A stretch of 64,000 bases of DNA from contig NC_091051.1 of assembly GCF_963966145.1 (NCBI RefSeq), positions 930,001 to 994,000 on the forward strand. Reading direction: 5' to 3'. This document shows, piece after piece, positions 43,885 through 55,600 of the stretch; the first letter of the stretch is position 1, and each line of letters opens with the position of its first letter. The translations under genes and the position numbers were made by a program. This stretch comes from Tenebrio molitor. Taxonomy: Eukaryota; Arthropoda; Insecta; Coleoptera; Tenebrionidae. The notes under the pieces were generated by a model that worked only from the letters and a program-made list of their open reading frames with translations, was not told where the DNA came from and did no database searches.

Positions 43885-45875
43885 ATGAGTGTTGTAGAAG
43901 AGTCATTAGCACAGTCTCTCGGTTTGGGATCTTCGGTGGTCTTCTTCCTTGTTTCCATTGTAGGAATTTTGACCATCTACCATTTTTGGTTTCAATCGTT
44001 GCGGTCCACCAAACTCGGAAATAAGGTTCCGGGATACCCTCCTTTGCCTCTGTTTGGCAATGCCCATCTTGCGATAAACAAAACTCCTACAGGTGAGGAA
44101 ACAAGCAAATAAATTCAAGCTGCATTATCCTTTCCAGAGATATTGGAAATGGCTATAGAAATGGCCAAGGAAAAAGGGAGCGTGGTGAGGGTTTGGTTCG
44201 GTAACAAACTGGGTGTAGCATTGATGGACCCTCGTGACGTAGAAGTAACTGAATTGTTTTTTTTTCCCTTGCGAAAAATAATTCAGACTGTTGTAGGTGA
44301 TTTTGGGGAGCAACACCCATCTGGAGAAGAGCTCCGAGTACGGATTTTTCGAGCCCTGGCTCGGCGACGGCCTCCTCATCAGCAAAGGTACTCACTCAAA
44401 GAATGTTTCCTCCGAGTCACGACGATTTTTCAGGGGAGAGGTGGCGATCCCATCGCAAGATGATAGCTCCGACTTTCCACCAATCCATCCTGAAGACTTT
44501 CATCCCAGTCTTCAACCAAAACGCCAAAGATTTAGTCGACCAGCTCAGAAATAATGTGCTGAACCAGATCTGCGACATCCACGACTACATGAGCGGCGCC
44601 ACCGTGGACGTCCTCTTAGGTACTCTTCAATGATTCTCGTACAAAATTTAGCCACAAACTTTTCAGAAACCGTGATGGGGGTGAAGAAAACCAGAGACTC
44701 GGAGTCGAGCTTCAAGTACGCCAAAGCTGTGATGGAGTAAGTGGCAGTTCTTGCAGATATTCCTTCTGACCGGGAGTTTTCAGTATGTGCGCGATCCTCC
44801 ACTACAGACACATTTACTTCTGGATGCGCTCCAACTTCATTTTTAGCTTCAGCAAAAAGTTCAAGGAGCAGAGCTCTCTCCTGAAAATCATCCACACGCT
44901 CACCGATCAAGTGATCCAAAAGAAGAAGAAGGCGTATTTCGAGAGGAGCAAAGCGGGCGATGTCAGTCTCTACACCACTGCGGTCAAAGAAACCGAAGAG
45001 GACATCAAGAAGAACGAGACGGGACTGAGCTACGGGAGCGCTCTCAGAGATGATCTCGACGAAAACGACGAAGCTGTTGGTGAAAAGAAGAGACTGGCGT
45101 TTTTGGACTTCATGGTAGAAGCGGGTCACACAGAAGGGAACAAATTGAACGACCAAGACATCAGAGAAGAAGTCAACACTATTATGTTTGAAGGACACGA
45201 CACCACAGCAGCTGCGTCGAGTTTCTTCCTCTGCATCCTAGGAGTCTATCCTGACATCCAGGAGAAGGTGTATCAAGAACTGAGAGACATCTTCCAGGAC
45301 AGCGACAGACCTGTCAGTTTTAACGACACCATGGAGATGAAGTACTTGGAGAGGGTCCTTCTGGAGACGCTGCGCTTGTACCCCCCGGTCCCTCTGATCA
45401 CCAGAGTGATCAACGAGGAGGTCAAACTAGGTAAGAGTGATGAAGCGAAAAGATACAAATTATGCTACTCGATCATTTCAGCTTCCGCTGACTACATCTT
45501 GCCCATAGGGACCAGCGTGGGGATACCACAGTACTTGGTGCACCGCAATCCTGAATATTTCCCCAATCCTGAAAAATTCGATCCTGACAATTTCCTTCCG
45601 GAGCGGTGCCAACAGAGACACTACTACAGTTTCATCCCTTTCAGCGCAGGGCCCAGGAGCTGTGTCGGTACGAATACAATTCTTGTAGTTCCACGATTGG
45701 TGCGTTTCTTTCAGGGAGGAAGTACGCCATGTTGAAACTGAAAATCCTGCTGGCCCAGATCGTTCGCAACTTTAAGATCAAGTCGGTCGTCCCTGAGAAG
45801 GACTTCCAGTTGCAAGCCGACATCATCCTGAAGAGGGCGGACGGGTTCCGGGTGATCCTCGAAGAAAGAGTGTAA
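43885..45875 (+). CDS. CYP4G: Cytochrome P450, CYP4G subfamily
   Basis: Eight exons join to 551 residues: 43885-44092, 44138-44244, 44297-44387, 44434-44619, 44667-44736, 44784-45430, 45482-45667, 45715-45875. All introns are short (45-56 nt) and GT-AG, with matching phases. An N-terminal membrane anchor (SSVVFFLVSIVGILTIYHFW) is followed by a proline hinge (PGYPPLPLFGN), the C-helix WRSHRKM, the I-helix oxygen site EGHDTT, the K-helix ETLR and the heme loop PFSAGPRSCVG, whose Cys binds iron. A block of about 45 residues between the G and I helices (VKETEEDIKKNETG, DDLDENDEAVGEKKRL) is the hallmark of CYP4G. These ER enzymes of oenocytes convert long-chain aldehydes to cuticular hydrocarbons by oxidative decarbonylation, with P450 reductase as electron donor. 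All key residues are present. Beetles usually have two CYP4G genes; which one this is cannot be told here. Confidence 0.93.
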
Positions 45876-45918
45876 ATTTGTATCGATAGTGTAAGGTCTA
45901 GTGTAGAAAAATGTAGAC

Positions 45919-45924
45919 AATAAA
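45919..45924 (+). terminator. Poly(A) signal AATAAA of the CYP4G gene
   Basis: Lies 44 nt after the stop codon and before the odorant receptor promoter. Confidence 0.6.
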
Positions 45925-46128
45925 CTAGTTTGAAATGACTTGAATATTTTACCCCTTTGAATAGTTCATGAAGTTCCCTTTACACATGAGACGTTCGCAT
46001 TAATACTTTATCAAACGCCACCCCCAAATTATTTTATGTCATTACTTATTGACGCTAGTTGAAACTTCGCTTCAACTGTTTAAATTTGTTATAACCCTTC
46101 GACGCCACAGATTTTTTTCTCGAGACTC

Positions 46129-46136
46129 TATATAAG
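46129..46136 (+). promoter_or_regulatory. TATA-like box before the odorant receptor
   Basis: TATATAAG, 29 bp before the chosen ATG. If it works as a TATA box, transcription would start almost at the start codon, so either the leader is nearly absent or the match is fortuitous. Confidence 0.35.
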
Positions 46137-46164
46137 TCTGCTCTTGATTGCCACCCCCATTAGC

Positions 46165-47567
46165 ATGACTAAGCGCGGCGACATCTTTCCCTTGAGGGAC
46201 CCAGTCAAGAAGTCACTCTTCATTCCGAAACTCCTCCTGGAGTCGACGAACTTCTGGCCGGAGAAGCGCACCGTCGCGACCAAAATCACAAACTGGATCA
46301 TGCTGGCAATTTGCGTGTTCATCGAGTGCGGCCAAGTCGCTTTCGTTGCTGTTAACATCAAAGACATCACGAAAATTGCTTCGGCGATGTCCACCGTCTC
46401 CACAACTTTCCAGGTGAGTTTGTGAAGAAATTTCACAGGGTGAGAGTTGCTTTCAGGCCATCACCAAGATGTCCGTGATGTACGTGTACAGCGACAAGTT
46501 GAGGAAAGTGTTGGGTTTGATTTGGCACGACTTCTGGCCGGCCAGAGTTGGAGGTGCGGAAGTCGTCAAGAGATTGGAGTTTTACAACAACATCATCATA
46601 GGTGGAGCTATTACGATGTTTATCAGCGGTGGTTCGTTCGCTTTTGGGTTTTTGAGTTCGCCCCTGAGAACCGGAGAGAGGGTTTTGCCCTTCGAGGCGG
46701 TCTACCCTTTCGACTGGAGCAAAAGTCCTTTCTACGAGGTCATCTATGTGGTCGAGTGGATGACCAATATCGCTTTCATCGTGGTAGGAATCTGCGGTCA
46801 CGACTTCTTGTTTGTAGGAATTTGCAGCAACATAGTGGCCCAGTACATTCTTCTGGCGGAAACTTTGGGTAAATTGGGCACCAAGAACGCCACGGAAGTC
46901 ACTAGAGAGTTGACTCAACTCACCAAAACAACGGTCAACTCCCAGGACGACGAAAACCGCAAGTTACTCGAATCTTGCATCGCACACCACACCATGTTGA
47001 CACACGTGTGCAAAGAAACCGCCGAAATCTTCAGTGTCACCTCTTTTGTCCAGCTCTTTTCCAGTGTCACCGCTCTTTGTGTCGCCGCTTTGATCATGAC
47101 CTTCGTATTGTCTTCCTTCAATTGTCTATTGTATGCTTGACATTGTTTTGTAGGCGCAAGTCGACGTGGCTCTCTTCACAGCTGTTGGTGCGTACCTCTT
47201 CGGACATTTGTTGCAACTGTTCCTCTTCTGCACCCTCGGCAACGAAGTCATCGACCACGTATTCGCCCAAAACTGTTCCATCACAACTTTTATTTGTACT
47301 TTGCAGGCTAGCAAACTCCCACAAGCTATTTTTGCAAGTGAGTGGTACAATCTTGAAGGTGTCAGCCTCAAGAAGGACATGATGTTTGTAATCACGAGGG
47401 CACAGAAGGATGTGAGCTTTTCGGCAATGGGGGTCAGGACCCTTGACTTTCAAACCTTCATAGGGGTTGTAACCGAAATGGAGAAAATTTTGAATAATTT
47501 ATTTTTTCAGGTGTTGAGACTATCATTTTCGTTTTATACGATGTTGTCTAAATTGACGGATAATTAA
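46165..47567 (+). CDS. Insect odorant receptor (7tm_6 family)
   Basis: Five exons join to 405 residues: 46165-46413, 46457-47104, 47154-47258, 47307-47465, 47511-47567, all phase 0. Odorant receptors are inverted seven-pass membrane proteins that form odour-gated cation channels with Orco in antennal neurons. Seen here: N-terminal FPLRDPVKKSLF, several hydrophobic helices, GNEVIDHASKLPQAIFASEW (the C-terminal family region, before TM7) and the end QTFIGVLRLSFSFYTMLSKL. The introns at 47259-47306 (48 nt) and 47466-47510 (45 nt) are multiples of three without stops, so the frame also reads through. I splice them because both restore the family length, and both have GT-AG ends with a T-rich 3' side. 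I chose the first ATG. The subfamily cannot be assigned. It follows the CYP4G stop by 289 bp on the same strand. Confidence 0.88.
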
Positions 47568-47744
47568 AAAACAAATGAAGTAGACCTGTCAACAAGGATT
47601 TTTCCAAACAAACGTTTAATTCATTATTAATTCTATTGTGTCGGCAGTTTCCCGAAGCCAGGAAGCAACAGTTCAACAGTGTCAGTTGTTTTGTTTATTT
47701 ATTACTGATGCATTTATTTTGCGATTGTTAATTACATAGTAACA

Positions 47745-47750
47745 AATAAA
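47745..47750 (+). terminator. Poly(A) signal AATAAA of the odorant receptor
   Basis: First AATAAA after the receptor stop, 178 nt downstream. It runs into the A-tract that terminates the convergent tRNA. Confidence 0.45.
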
Positions 47751-47755
47751 AAAAA
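47748..47755 (-). terminator. RNA polymerase III terminator of tRNA-Gly
   Basis: Eight A on the plus strand, an uninterrupted T8 on the minus strand, five bases after the tRNA 3' end. Confidence 0.75.
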
Positions 47756-47760
47756 TTGCA

Positions 47761-47832
47761 TGCGATGGCCGGGAATCGAACCCGGATCAACTGCTTGGAA
47801 GGCAACTATGCTGACCATTACACCACCATCGC
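47761..47832 (-). tRNA. tRNA-Gly (anticodon UCC)
   Basis: The 72-nt minus-strand sequence folds as a tRNA. The acceptor stem GCGATGG pairs with CCATCGC, followed by discriminator A. The anticodon arm is TTGCCTTCCAAGCAG, giving anticodon TCC (reads GGA). The T arm contains GGTTCGATTCC, which is also the B box for polymerase III; the A box is TGGTGTAATGG. No intron and no encoded CCA, as usual in eukaryotes. It is near-identical to animal tRNA-Gly(UCC) genes. Confidence 0.95.
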
Positions 47833-49079
47833 ACATGCGAGTGTGCCCCCCAACAAAAATTTACAGCAGGATTTCGATCCAACGGGTTTGCGTCTCGATT
47901 GTTGGTTGTGAAGCTTTACAGCAGATGCCGCTAGTATCGCGACATGTTTCGTGGCGCCCTCGTCGGCGCTCTCTGCGATGTAATTGCGCCAAGTACATGA
48001 CGTTTTGAAACAAGAGTCGATCGTGCGAAGACACTAGATCCATCCGAGTGTAAATAAATCACGTCTGAGTAATCCTTTTATGATTTTTTCCGCTTGGGCC
48101 CCAATCGAATTTCAATGTCTGCGTTTGTAGAAGCGTGACAAAAAACAATTTAAAGAGGGCACCACGGCTTGTTCAATTAAAGCACAAACGCGCCGCCCCT
48201 GTTTGAATTTCTTCGACAAACTCAAAATGGTGTACAGTATCGAAAGGTCGCCCCCACAAAAGAAAACCGTTAGGTCGGAGGGTCCCGATCTGATCATGTG
48301 ACCTGGGATGAGTGTCAAGGACACAATAGCGAAATCCGAACTGGGAAATCTCTTTTGTGTCTGGATTTATATTTTTTTTTGTGGGGCCAAATCCGGTGGA
48401 AGAGCTGTTCGGTTTTTAATTGGGAGCCAGTTCGATTTTACAGTTAAGAAATTGATTGAGAATACTTATTTACAGCGTCATATGTTCGCCTCAATTCAAG
48501 ACCTACTGTCCGCGAGGTACGAAACTAATTAACCACCACAGCAGCGACCCCAACAGGACCGGAGTCCACTTTCTGTCGCAACACCGACAAATTGCAGCGA
48601 TTTTTTCGCTTTGATCACCCCTGCGTACACGTGTCCGCACGCAAGGGGTGTTTCGTAGTTTTGACTCGAACACCGGAAACGCTTCATTTTCTTATCCACG
48701 ACACACTTCTGATATTATTCAAAGATCCAGTGGGCCGCGACGACCGGAAGCCGGAATTATTCCGGGAGCTTATGGGAATTAGTGAATTTCGAAAAAGGGG
48801 AGGTTCGAGCGTGAATTCGTTTAAAAAAAAAATTAATTGACGGATTAATGGGCCGGAAGTTTTGCCATTATCGGACACGTGACTGTGACTGTGCAGTACC
48901 GTGGAACGTCACGTGTGCTGCTTGCACAGGTGGGTATTTCGAAAAGCTTACTCACAAACTGTCGTTGGGGAAGGGGTTGCAGAGTTTTGAAAAAATTGCC
49001 CAAAAGGGTGAGGATCTAATACCTAATACAAGAATTTTAGATAGTTCTGATATAGTCACGAAGACAATATGAATATGTA
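47833..49079. other. Intergenic spacer
   Basis: Non-coding, with no clear gene. GTGGCGCC-type strings occur near 47953. Short open frames lack family features. Confidence 0.4.
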
Positions 49080-49273
49080 CAGTTGGAGACACGGAATTTC
49101 GGGCATCAATGTCAATCAATATACTGTCAAAAAATATAAAATAGGCTTTACATTATCAATGATTGACATGCAATTGACGTGAACAGAAAATAAATTTCAA
49201 AATTTGACTTTTGAATGTCACGTTGACAAAGAGTGACAGAAAAATTATGCCCGAAATTCCGTGTCCCTAACTG
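49080..49273. mobile_element. MITE, 194 bp, TIR CAGTTRGRGACACGGAATTT
   Basis: Left CAGTTGGAGACACGGAATTT, right complement CAGTTAGGGACACGGAATTT, TA on both sides. Same family as 40303-40479 but in the opposite orientation. Both copies share an internal stretch with TCACGTTGACA and GTCAATCATTGA. Confidence 0.85.
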
Positions 49274-50332
49274 TACTTCTTTACAGTGTAGTACACTGCA
49301 AATTGAACAATTTGACCTTTAAATATTAAAGGTACACAAAGAAAATAGAAATAATAATACTTAGCACATTTTGATAGCGTTCTAACCTCAATCACATTTT
49401 CCTCCGAATATAACTTGGACCAACACCACGCACTCACTTACACTAAAAATGCCAATGGAAGACATTTTTCCTGTGTGATATCCTACCCTACAGTCTACAG
49501 GACTTAGAAGCTTAAATCATATACTCCATTTTTTTTTATAATCAATTGTCAAAGTGTTGTCATGTTAGTATAAGCCACTGGTTATTTGATAGTTATTAGA
49601 TTGGCAACGTAAAATGTCAACTGTATGTCAGTCATTTTGATGTAAAGGCGCTTGCGCTATTGAAGGCACAATTACATTTAAATAAAAATACAAAGTTAAA
49701 TGAGTTTCCGAAAACAAGGATCTAACACAACAAGAAAAATTGGCTATGATTAGATTACGTGAAGAAATGCAGACAGAAAAACCGACCATGCTAAATTGCA
49801 GTAAAGATGCACACATCATATTCGAGGTATTTTCTTTTAATATATGGGTTCGTCACTGCGAGGAACTGATTAGAGAGGACTGGAAAAAATTGATGGGAAA
49901 TCTACCAATTGAGGACATTCCTCTTCCGCAGAATCATATTCGGAAGCCGATTGGGGGTTAGATTCTGAAAATGAATTTTCCTGTATGTTCAGTTGCACTT
50001 TTTAGTGTCATTATCGTCTTTATTTCTTGTCTTTTGGTATAAAATTTGGTTACACCTGAAACTTTTCTGACATTTGAAAATTACTGATAAAACCTCAAAC
50101 CTGATCTAGGTAGATTTTACGATAGAGGTGTCCCGAAATGAAAGGTTTTAGGGTGGTACAGCCTGGTCTTTGAGGGAATTTTGACATTGACAATTGATTT
50201 AAAAAAAATTGGACTATAGAAACTGTAGTTTAAAGATCCATTGGACACTATTTAACCAATAGTAGTGCTGTATTAAGGTGGTAATTTTGAATTTTGACAA
50301 TGAAACGGTTCTGAAATATCTGAACGGTAATA
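49274..50332. other. AT-rich intergenic spacer
   Basis: A 73-codon frame at 49740-49961 has no recognised domain. Nothing else supported. Confidence 0.35.
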
Positions 50333-50451
50333 CAGTGTTTTTCTTTTGGTTTTCCTGTTTTGTCACTTTGACATTTAATAGAGATAGGAAATAATTTTGA
50401 GAAATGGCGAAATACAATTGACAAAAGAGGAAAACCAAAAGAAAAACAGTG
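50333..50451. mobile_element. MITE, 119 bp, TIR CAGTGTTTTTCTTTTGGTTT
   Basis: Almost all of the element is inverted repeat (TTTTTCTTTTGGTTTTCCT and its complement), with TA on both sides. Same family as 60742-60903. Confidence 0.85.
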
Positions 50452-51000
50452 TAAATGCAAGATTTTTGCTATTTGCAGGTGAAATTGACTGTTATGTCGC
50501 TTCCAAAACATATTTTAGGTTGGTAGTAGAAAGATTTTTGCCATTTAGACGCGAAATGATCATTTTTATCATTTGGAGAAAAAATAAAATTCCAAATGGA
50601 AACTCGAGAAAAAAGTAAGGTTAGAATATTTTGAAGGTTGAGATTTTTGTAATTTGGAGACGAAATAATATTTTTAAAGCCAATTTGAGACTTCTAAAAT
50701 ATTTTTTGGTTGGTAATCATGAAATTTTTGTTGGTCGGACACAAAGCAAGTTGACATTTCAAATAATTATTCTTAAGATTTTTAACATCTTTTGCAACGA
50801 GTATTTGGAAGGAAAATATTTTTACGGTGATAACTGCAACGTTCAAAAGCAGTCATTGTTTTGTATTTCGAAAAGTACATAGGACTAAATTAGCAACAAA
50901 ATAAATAAACAAAATACATTTTTGTGTAGAAATTTGAATTTTCTAAGTTGTTACTACTGTCGTTCGAGAGGTGTTTTCACCTGAAATTTTTAATTATTTT
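50452..51000. repeat. AT-rich dispersed repeat, related to 60906-61090
   Basis: Contains GATTTTTGYNATTTNGA-type repeats. The part 50600-50720 matches 60906-61030 inverted (TTTCTCGT, CCAAAACAT and similar strings). No coding frame. Confidence 0.45.
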
Positions 51001-52199
51001 TATCCTTCACAGGGTGCAAGACACAATAACAAAATAGAACAAGTAAAATTATAATTTCTTGTTTATTTACTTGAGCTTGAAGGCCACCCCTGCTCCTATT
51101 TTCCGGTGCACGCGTCGCGCCGCTCCACCGACCCCAGATATGGTCGACTAGGTGGACATTTAAACGTTTTTTAAAGGACAGGTGTCCATTTAAATTCCTT
51201 TCCAGAACACCAGCATTAAAGGACTCTGGAATAAAAATTCTCATTGACAGGACTATAATCAATCGGACACGAGCTTCATGAAGTTGCGTAACTACAGCCC
51301 CGATGCAGTCGGATCCTGATTTATTACGAATTCTTTTATAGCCACCCTTCGTACAGTCTTGAACACACTCAACGCCACTAGTCTCTCCCCAGGTGCAGTT
51401 TTGCACCGAATCAACTCGGGACTCTGGAGATCGAGCGGTGAGTGGGAGATTAGGTCGGGTGCAGTCCAAGAGGGAGTCATCGCTTGTGTCCGTGAGCGCA
51501 CAAGGGGCCCACTGGCAGTTACTCCCCGAAGAATAGAAAATCCCGTCAATTGTTGTGCAAATCCGAATTCAACAGTCGCGTGGCACGAAGCGTGTCTGCA
51601 CACGGCCCCCCAGCCCCGCCTCGCCGCGAAGGGCCCCACCAGGTAGGTAGAAAAGGACGCCGAACCCCAACAGCTGAACATCTGGCCGTCCCCCGGCGCC
51701 CCTCCTCCGTTTTTAATTTATCCGGCCCTTCAGGTCGATCGGCAATGTCAAGGTTGCGCCGCCGTCGCTCCCGCCAAAAGTGGTTGGATGCGGGTGCGGG
51801 GACGGCAATTACGATGTCGACAAAGACGCAGTCGGAGGTGGTCATTGTGATTCGCTCTCTACTCAACTCTTCCCGATATCGTCGATGGCCATCGAGCCGG
51901 GGGCAGATGCGAAATTGTTCGACGAAGAGCTCAACAGCGCAGTCGGGGATTTCTGAATTTAGCGCTTTAATTCGGCTCGTTTTCGGAGAAATTCCGCTTT
52001 TATGTGGGGTAATTTCGGTCCCATTTTCGGTTTAAATTGGATGACTTTTGGGTTTTCGACACACGCAGAGAATGACACCGAATTTTAATGAGGAATTTGT
52101 GCCCTACGATCAAAGGGGTGGCTCGAAATTGAGCCGTCGGAAGCGGTGGCACCGCTCCCCGGGGGCCGTTCCACATAAATAGATAAATTTCAAAAGAGT
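51001..52199. other. GC-richer intergenic block
   Basis: Overlapping long frames on both strands (51550-52035 plus, 51681-50990 minus) reflect GC content rather than coding. They are Arg/Pro/Ser-rich with no domain. A TATA-like GGCTATAAAAG lies on the minus strand near 51338-51348. Confidence 0.35.
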
Positions 52200-52205
52200 T
52201 TTATT
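52200..52205 (-). terminator. Poly(A) signal of an unidentified minus-strand gene
   Basis: AATAAA on the minus strand, at the far end of the AT-rich 3'UTR-like stretch 52200-52575. Confidence 0.4.
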
Positions 52206-52575
52206 TACAAAAATGTCTAGTAACAAGTCTGATGAGATCATTAAACTAAGTTCTTATCCTTAAGAAACTACACAATCGCTGCCAGACGTCGAAAGCAAGG
52301 ACTGAATCTAATCCTGATTTATTTCCCAAAGAAAGAAATTAGAATCTTTTGAGCGGGTGTCGCTCTCCACGTCCGGCACTTCGAAGGCAATTAAGGCACC
52401 TCATTACGGAACAATCACAATATTACCCTAGTCCTAACGTATTCTATACAGTCTTAAAACAAGTACAAAAATAAATTAACTATGATACAAATATATCGAT
52501 AAAAATTTCTCTAAAAACAACGTTAAAATTCGTTTACAATAACAACAGTCGGGGTCCTTTCAAATTTCACTAAAA

Positions 52576-52624
52576 TCACAATCGGAGTCTCTTGCTGGCA
52601 CTGGGGGTGGGACCGGTGGCGGAT
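52576..52624 (-). CDS. Probable terminal coding exon of an unidentified gene
   Basis: After a good acceptor (TTTTTGTCGTGTTCCAG) the minus strand reads SATGPTPSASKRLRL and stops at TGA (52578-52576). About 370 bp of AT-rich DNA follows and ends in AATAAA (52205-52200), as expected of a 3'UTR. The composition (Ser/Thr/Pro then basic residues) suits a nuclear protein tail, but that is weak. No upstream exon was found in the window, so it may lie beyond 64000 or be missed. Another frame is also open in this exon. Confidence 0.35.
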
Positions 52625-55600
52625 CTGGAACACGACAAAAACAGTTATTTTAAGTGCGCACAACGATAAACACGTGTTGGTTTATCATCAAGGGCGGCGA
52701 CGGTTTTTGCCGAGCCGACTTGATGGCTTTAGCACTTTACATAAACATACTTAAGCACCGCACAAGAACCCAATAATGCTTCTCGTAAATAAACTCCGGT
52801 TATGATGGCTGTTAATGCAACAACTACCGGATTACGCCGCAATACAAAAATGTCTTTTACCATTTTCGACACCATCATCTTTATTTTTTTTTTTTTTATT
52901 AATTCCTTATCACTCAAAAAATGAACTTTAACGGATGAGGCATGTTTTCATTTTTTTAAATTTTCTTTCTTCTCCTATACATTGGGTGTAAAGATGCAGA
53001 TGGATTATACGAAGACATACTTTGTTGTTACGTAAAACAATTTTTGAAGAATAGCTTTACTTTGGAGTAAAAAATTCTTAAATTTTTGCAATTTTTCCAA
53101 AAAATGGAACGGCAACGTAGCTAGAATAGTATTTTGTCACTGTGGCTGCTATGTATTGAACAAAATTAAACTGCTTATATCTTCTTCAGGAAGAGAGATT
53201 TTTTTTTTCTAAGTATTTTTCGAGCTCCACTGGGCCCTTCCCTACCACGCTCTGAATTCGGAATTCGCGAATTTTGAGACACCCTGTATACTTAAGAAAA
53301 TATTTCTGAAATTATTATTTTGTACATGACACATTTGAATTTATCAAACAGTGTCCTGTAATTGGTTTTTATTTTTCTATCTCTCAGAATCAGCAAAATA
53401 TTTTAATGCTTTCTTTGTGTCTTTCCTTGTTGTAGGTCGTTAGATTTGCGCGAGTCTAACCGTTGCGTATCGGGCGTCCTTCCGCCGCCATGACGAGACC
53501 TCCATGACGGTATCATCACGGAGCTTGTAAATAAAAACGTGAAATGTATTTAAACGTTGTGAGGTGGAAAGTGCCACCGTTGCACCGTTCCCTTCCGTCC
53601 TTTCCCCGCAATTTCTCCTGGTCGGACGTCACTTTCCGTAACGAATTACGTTATTCTCGCCATAACAGTACACATAACATCGATCATTGTCTTTAAGTAG
53701 AACTCGAGAATTTACTGCAATAAGACGAGCGCCCCATAATTAATTACCCGACAAGGACATAAGTTAAACCGGGCCCCATCAGACCAAATGATAAGTGCTC
53801 TAAAATGCATGCGACTTTATTAATTATTCCGCACGCAACAAATCAGATCGTTATTAAATATATTCAGGAGGTATCGGGACGCATTCATTATCCGCCTGAT
53901 TTATGGAGCGTCAGGGAAATGTTCGAATAGTTTACGTTTTTATCGGTTGGATTCTGAGAAACGGGGGCGCTAATTTACAATTCGAAAACGTTTCGAAAAG
54001 TCGCGTCTCGTCTCGAAGCACTTGGCGGTAAATAGGTGGGTGCCATTAGTGAGGTACTTCCGCGGAGGAAGACGACCACATGTGCGTCAGACACTGACAT
54101 CTGGCACACTTCTTCCCTAGTCTCGCCACCACTTGTTCCACATTCGTTCCCAACTCGCCGCCGCACCGGAATACACTCGTCGAACGCGTCAACCCTTTGG
54201 AGCGCTAAGTCTGATCTACGAGCCGAAATGTTGTGACAGCCGAGGCGACACTAAGAGGCTGATGCATTGGCACCTCCTACGATCGCTGAATGAGATTAGT
54301 CGCGGCCGAGCGATTCCCAAATTTTCATATTTTTTTCCCGAATTGAATCGTCACCCGGTCCTAAATCAGAATGAATGGGAAATTATTTATGGTACAGCCG
54401 TGAAATATTACCAGACACATGTACCCATAGTCGGTGAATGGAAAGAACTTAACTGGGAACAGATTATGTAATGTGGAAATTATGCTAATTCTGGACCTCG
54501 AGAAGGGTGTCGTCCAGGTACACGGTAAAAGTTCTTAATGGTAATGGTAATTTTGCCTCCCATTATCTCACGAAGGGTGCATCCTGGAAATTTCGACGAT
54601 AAATTGCAGCGTAATTCAGACTCGGAGCCGGGATCATGGTCATAACCTCAACATCAAATGACAGCTGTCAAAGTAACAAAAGTAAACAATGGAAGTGTCA
54701 AAGATTCCGCAATTTTCGCAAGGCGAGATTCAAGAATCATTAATAATAAAAGACAAATCAAAAACAAAATGGTCGGGACAAAGGTTACGAATTAAAAAAA
54801 AAGTAATATTTTTAAAGAAAAATGTAAAGTGATGCGTTGGCGGAAAATCGAAGTCACCACCATAAAACAAGTGACAAATGTCAAGTTGACTCAAGCGTCG
54901 ATAATAAAAATGTTGAAAGTTGGAAAGAATCAATTTTCACTGTTCACTGCGTGTTTGTTACATTTAAAAACGTGTAGAATGCGACAAAAAAATTGTAAGT
55001 ATGTTGAGTTTGTAAGATTAGTAGAAAAGGTGCGACATAACCTCAAATTAATTCTGCATTCTTGTGCGAATCGCGAGTTTGAGAAATTTGGGAGTTCAAC
55101 CTTGAAAGAAATAGAAATTGAAGCAACATCAACCGTCCTTCGTCCCGATTTAATAGGATTAAGAGGCAAGAATGGCGGTGTTGCACGTGTTTGCCGTGGC
55201 CCCACCGGAGCCCCCGATCCGCTACCGCAAGACCTAATCAAACAAATACTTAAAAAAAGCAATAAAGCTCGTTTTGTCAACCCGCAAGCTCCAATATTTA
55301 CTTCCTGGCTGCAGTCCCGGTTAAAGAAAGATTTATTTGTTTATGTGGCATTGTCTCCCACCGTGAGTATTGTTCGTCGGCCGTAAATCACGGCTTCCAT
55401 ACCATCGACAAGTATGATTTAAGCGATCGCGAATTTATTATAGCGCCACGTTTCTTCAAATCAAGTTTTGCGAAATAAATTTTCATTAGTCGTGATTTAT
55501 CGGCGACTCGGCGGCAGTCCAGTTTTCTTGTGGTGGTAGCGACGGCCCTGCGCGGAATTCGCAAAGCACACAGAACCCGATTTTCCCACTCGTGGCGGGG

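Noticed and set aside
46433..46918. 161-codon minus frame over the odorant receptor
   Set aside because: Shadow of receptor exon 2.
51550..52035. 161-codon plus-strand frame rich in Arg, Pro and Ser
   Set aside because: Overlaps open frames on the other strand; typical of GC-rich DNA without coding signal.
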